Part shown: positions 5,925-8,397 of the stretch, piece after piece | Numbering within the stretch: position 1 is the first letter of the stretch | Layout of the letters: each line of letters starts with the position of its first letter | Source of the DNA: Chitinophagaceae bacterium | GTDB taxonomy: Bacteria; Bacteroidota; Bacteroidia; Chitinophagales; Chitinophagaceae | Assembly (NCBI GenBank): GCA_023251335.1 | Contig: JAHEZA010000077.1 | Span: 1 to 8,397, forward strand | Direction of reading: 5' to 3' | DNA length: 8,397 bases | Position numbers and translations under genes: made by a program | The notes under the pieces: generated by a model | What the model saw: only the letters and a program-made list of their open reading frames with translations | The model's database searches: none | What the model was told of the DNA's origin: nothing

Positions 5925-8397
5925 TTAAAATCTTGCCAATAATTTAAAATTAATTAACCGCGGTGTCAGCCTGTTTGGAATGCTGAATACATTATTTGCA
6001 TAGTCCTTTACTAACTGGTAGGAAATGGTATTAGCCCTGTCTAACAAGTTAAAGATCTCCAGGCTTGCCCAAATATTGTCAAGGGCGCGGAATGGTGAAT
6101 GGCTGCGCCTCAATGATTTTTCACTCAATAATAATGCACTGAAACCTATATCAGCCCGGATATAAGGTTCAATAATCAATGCGTTTCTATATTTTGGATT
6201 GTTGGGAATGTTAAAAGGCATATTGCTTCCGTAAATCAGGTTTAAATGTACTCTAAAATTTTTATTGGTGCTTAAATAATCCTGTAAAAATAATCCCATG
6301 GTAATTAAACGATCAGTAGGGCGCCTTACCCAACCTACATCTGTGCGCATACTATCTGCCACCACCTGGTCAGGCGTATCCGAATGAATTATTTCCCCTG
6401 CTGCATTCTTGTAAGTATAATAATAGTCATTGTCTATGTTTTCCATTGTTTTAGCGATACCTATGCTAAACCAACTCTCGGCATCTTTTACCAGCTCGGT
6501 AAACAAGCGTGTTTCAATTCCTGTTGCATAGGCCTTCGCATTATTTTCGCCAAAATACTGAATGTGTACATTATAAATATCATAAGGGTCCACATCTTTT
6601 AAAGATTTGTAATAGGCTTCTGTGGTAATACGCATTGGCCTGCCGCCGTGAGATAAATTGTAATCGAACCCAGCTACGAACTGGAGGCTTTTCTGGCTTT
6701 TTAAAGCAGTGTTTACGCTCCCATCAGGCCTCAGCATCTCCAGGTAAAAAGGTGGCTGGTCATACACTCCGGCGGAAGCTTTCAAAACAACATCTTTTTT
6801 CCAGTATGGCTTGTAACTTACTTGCGCCCTCGGACTAATGATGAACTCATTATTTAATGAATTATAATTAAATCTCACGCCCGCCTGTAGCGTCACGTCA
6901 TTTGTGCCCTGGCTTAAACGAATATTATCCTGGAGATATCCGTTGTATTTATTAACGGTTAAATCCCTTGCTGATTTCAAAACGTGGCTCAGGTTCAGTA
7001 CGTCGGGGTCATAGGGCAATGAATATCCTGCGCTGTCCTGGAATTCCCATTGATTTAAGCGATCTTTAATAATAGTATGGTCAAAGCCAATGCCCCATTG
7101 CAGGAAATGTTTTTGGATATGGTAAGTTCCTTTTTGACTGATGTTGTAATCCTGTATATTTAAATTGTTCCGGGCATAATACTGATAGCTGCCGGCACCC
7201 AGTGGATTGGTTATTTTTCCAAAATCCGGTTGGGTTTTGTCAAAGCTTCTTTCGCCTAAAAGATAGATGCCGGTGATGTCTGAAGTTTCATTTTCAATAT
7301 CATTATAGTAGCTTGCCATCCATTTTAATTTCATTTTTTCATTTACCGATTGGATAAGGCTGAAGCCTAAAATGCCATTATTGTATTTATCTTTTTCCTG
7401 TCCTTCAAAATAGATGTCAAGCCCGATGTTGGCGGTAAATAATGGTGAAAAAACAGCGGTAGATTTTTGTGCCGATTCGGGGAAGAAAGAAAATTTAGAA
7501 CCTGATAAAATTCCCAAAACTTCTAATTGCAGCTTCTGTGAAAATTTATAAATAAGGTAAGTCTGCAAGTCGGCCGCCGATGGAACATAAATTCCTTTGG
7601 TTTCCTGGCTGCTCAGCAAATTGCGGTTTGTTTTGCTTCTTGCGCCAAATACAACGGACAGCTTTTGATTTTTTGAAGTGCCTTCCAAACTGATGCCCTG
7701 CTCCAGTAAACTTACATACGCAGAGCCTGCGAAAGAGACCGGTTTTTTGTATTGAATATCAAGCACACTACTGATCTTGTCGCCATATTTTGCCTGGTAG
7801 CCGCCGGTGTAAAAACTAATATTTTTTACCATTTCCGGATTGATAAAGCTTAATCCTTCCTGTTGCCCACTGTTGATCAGGTAAGGCCTGTAAATTTCAA
7901 AATCATTTATATAAATTAAATTTTCCTCATAGTTACCGCCGCGTACCGAATATTGTGAAGTGAGTTCGTTGTTGCTACCTACCAATGTTTTTATCATTCC
8001 TTCCACACCGCCGGTAGCCGAAGGAAGTGCGAGCGCGCTTTTTGGATTCATTTTTATTAAACCCGTTTCCTGGCGGTCCTTATTGCTATTAACCACCACT
8101 GTGTCCATGGTTTTGCTGTTGCGTATGAGCTTTACTGTTATGTTTTCTTCTTCGCCTTCGCTCAGATAAAAGTTCGTTTGCTTGTCGTGAAATCCGGTGT
8201 GTGAAAAAACGAGTGCAAATGCCATCTGAGAGGGAGCCTTGATTCGGAACGTTCCTGAGTCCGACGCGAGAATACCGTTTTGATTTCCGAGAATGGTAAT
8301 GGTGACGTTTTCCACCGGATCTTCATTTTCGTCAATAACTTTCCCTGAAACAAAAGATGCTTTCTTTTGGCCGAATGATGAAGTTGTTACAAAAACC
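5925..8397 (-). CDS. TonB-dependent outer-membrane receptor, N-terminal end missing (runs off right edge)
   Basis: A TonB/ExbBD-energised outer-membrane transporter. The open frame continues to the right edge (first full codon at 8396), so 823 residues are visible and only part of the signal peptide is missing. The GTG at 8315 lies inside the first domain and is not a credible start. Numbered from 8396: residues 1-12 look like the signal-peptide end (VFVTTSSFGQKK). A carboxypeptidase-D-regulatory-like beta-sandwich covers about 14-95 (SFVSGKVIDENEDPVENV and on). MDTVVVNSN at 97-105 is TonB-box-like. The plug covers about 110-215, with YSVRGGNYEENLIYINDFEI and the FYTGGYQAKYGDKISSVLDI block. 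The rest, about 220-823, is a beta-barrel rich in aromatic, alternating strands, ending in LLARF with the C-terminal Phe expected for BAM-dependent insertion. No SusD-like partner follows; the DUF1080 gene does. The substrate is unknown, and a glycoside-type ligand is inferred from that neighbour. Confidence 0.93.
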   Translation of the reverse strand, partial: VFVTTSSFGQKKASFVSGKVIDENEDPVENVTITILGNQNGILASDSGTFRIKAPSQMAFALVFSHTGFHDKQTNFYLSEGEEENITVKLIRNSKTMDTVVVNSNKDRQETGLIKMNPKSALALPSATGGVEGMIKTLVGSNNELTSQYSVRGGNYEENLIYINDFEIYRPYLINSGQQEGLSFINPEMVKNISFYTGGYQAKYGDKISSVLDIQYKKPVSFAGSAYVSLLEQGISLEGTSKNQKLSVVFGARSKTNRNLLSSQETKGIYVPSAADLQTYLIYKFSQKLQLEVLGILSGSKFSFFPESAQKSTAVFSPLFTANIGLDIYFEGQEKDKYNNGILGFSLIQSVNEKMKLKWMASYYNDIENETSDITGIYLLGERSFDKTQPDFGKITNPLGAGSYQYYARNNLNIQDYNISQKGTYHIQKHFLQWGIGFDHTIIKDRLNQWEFQDSAGYSLPYDPDVLNLSHVLKSARDLTVNKYNGYLQDNIRLSQGTNDVTLQAGVRFNYNSLNNEFIISPRAQVSYKPYWKKDVVLKASAGVYDQPPFYLEMLRPDGSVNTALKSQKSLQFVAGFDYNLSHGGRPMRITTEAYYKSLKDVDPYDIYNVHIQYFGENNAKAYATGIETRLFTELVKDAESWFSIGIAKTMENIDNDYYYTYKNAAGEIIHSDTPDQVVADSMRTDVGWVRRPTDRLITMGLFLQDYLSTNKNFRVHLNLIYGSNMPFNIPNNPKYRNALIIEPYIRADIGFSALLLSEKSLRRSHSPFRALDNIWASLEIFNLLDRANTISYQLVKDYANNVFSIPNRLTPRLINFKLLARF

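Noticed and set aside
8162..8353. Short open frame overlapping the receptor N-terminal domain, and a GTG at 8315 as receptor start
   Set aside because: The receptor frame stays open to the window edge with a recognisable regulatory-like domain and signal-peptide end upstream of 8315. The 63-codon overlapping frame has no domain features and is a shadow.
1..8397. tRNA, rRNA, CRISPR, insertion sequence, phage or toxin-antitoxin features
   Set aside because: Reading both strands, I saw no direct-repeat arrays, no transposase or integrase motifs, no flanking target duplications and no tRNA-like cloverleaf. The genes are housekeeping or typical outer-membrane types.

Overview
The window looks like ordinary chromosomal DNA from a member of the Bacteroidota, most likely the Chitinophagaceae or a close relative. 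Three things support this: the protein types (an outer-membrane TonB-dependent receptor with an N-terminal carboxypeptidase-regulatory-like domain, and a DUF1080/3-keto-disaccharide hydrolase family protein); A-rich start-codon leaders without a clear Shine-Dalgarno sequence; and TAnnTTTG-like -7 promoter elements in at least one intergenic gap. The family-level placement is inference from protein flavour, not from a search.

Left part (about 1-1720, minus strand). Three housekeeping or metabolic genes read leftward. In transcription order they are a TrmH-type tRNA 2'-O-methyltransferase, a HAD-superfamily sugar-phosphate phosphatase/phosphomutase, and the N-terminal 64 residues of a PduO-type ATP:cob(I)alamin adenosyltransferase that runs off the left edge. 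Gaps of 127 and 108 bases make it unclear whether they form one operon.

Middle part (about 1720-5055, plus strand). A 237-base divergent gap, holding a candidate -7 element and an imperfect inverted repeat, separates trmH from an RNase II/RNase R family exoribonuclease. That gene is followed closely by a trans-isoprenyl diphosphate synthase with both aspartate-rich motifs intact. The two are probably co-transcribed.

Right part (about 5117-8397, minus strand). A TonB-dependent receptor, missing only its extreme N-terminus off the right edge, is followed 19 bases downstream by a secreted DUF1080 protein. This is a probable two-gene transcription unit for cell-surface uptake and periplasmic or surface processing of a glycoside-like compound. 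It converges on the isoprenoid gene across a 63-base gap that contains a perfect 7-bp hairpin.

No RNA genes, mobile elements, CRISPR arrays or phage features were seen, and no gene-free stretch exceeds 300 bases. I found no convincing new biological system. The points most worth a second look are the SusD-less receptor/DUF1080 pair, the chain-length signature of the prenyl synthase, the missing N-terminal helix-turn-helix of the RNase R-like protein with its odd A8 mini-ORF leader, and the inverted repeat in the divergent gap.
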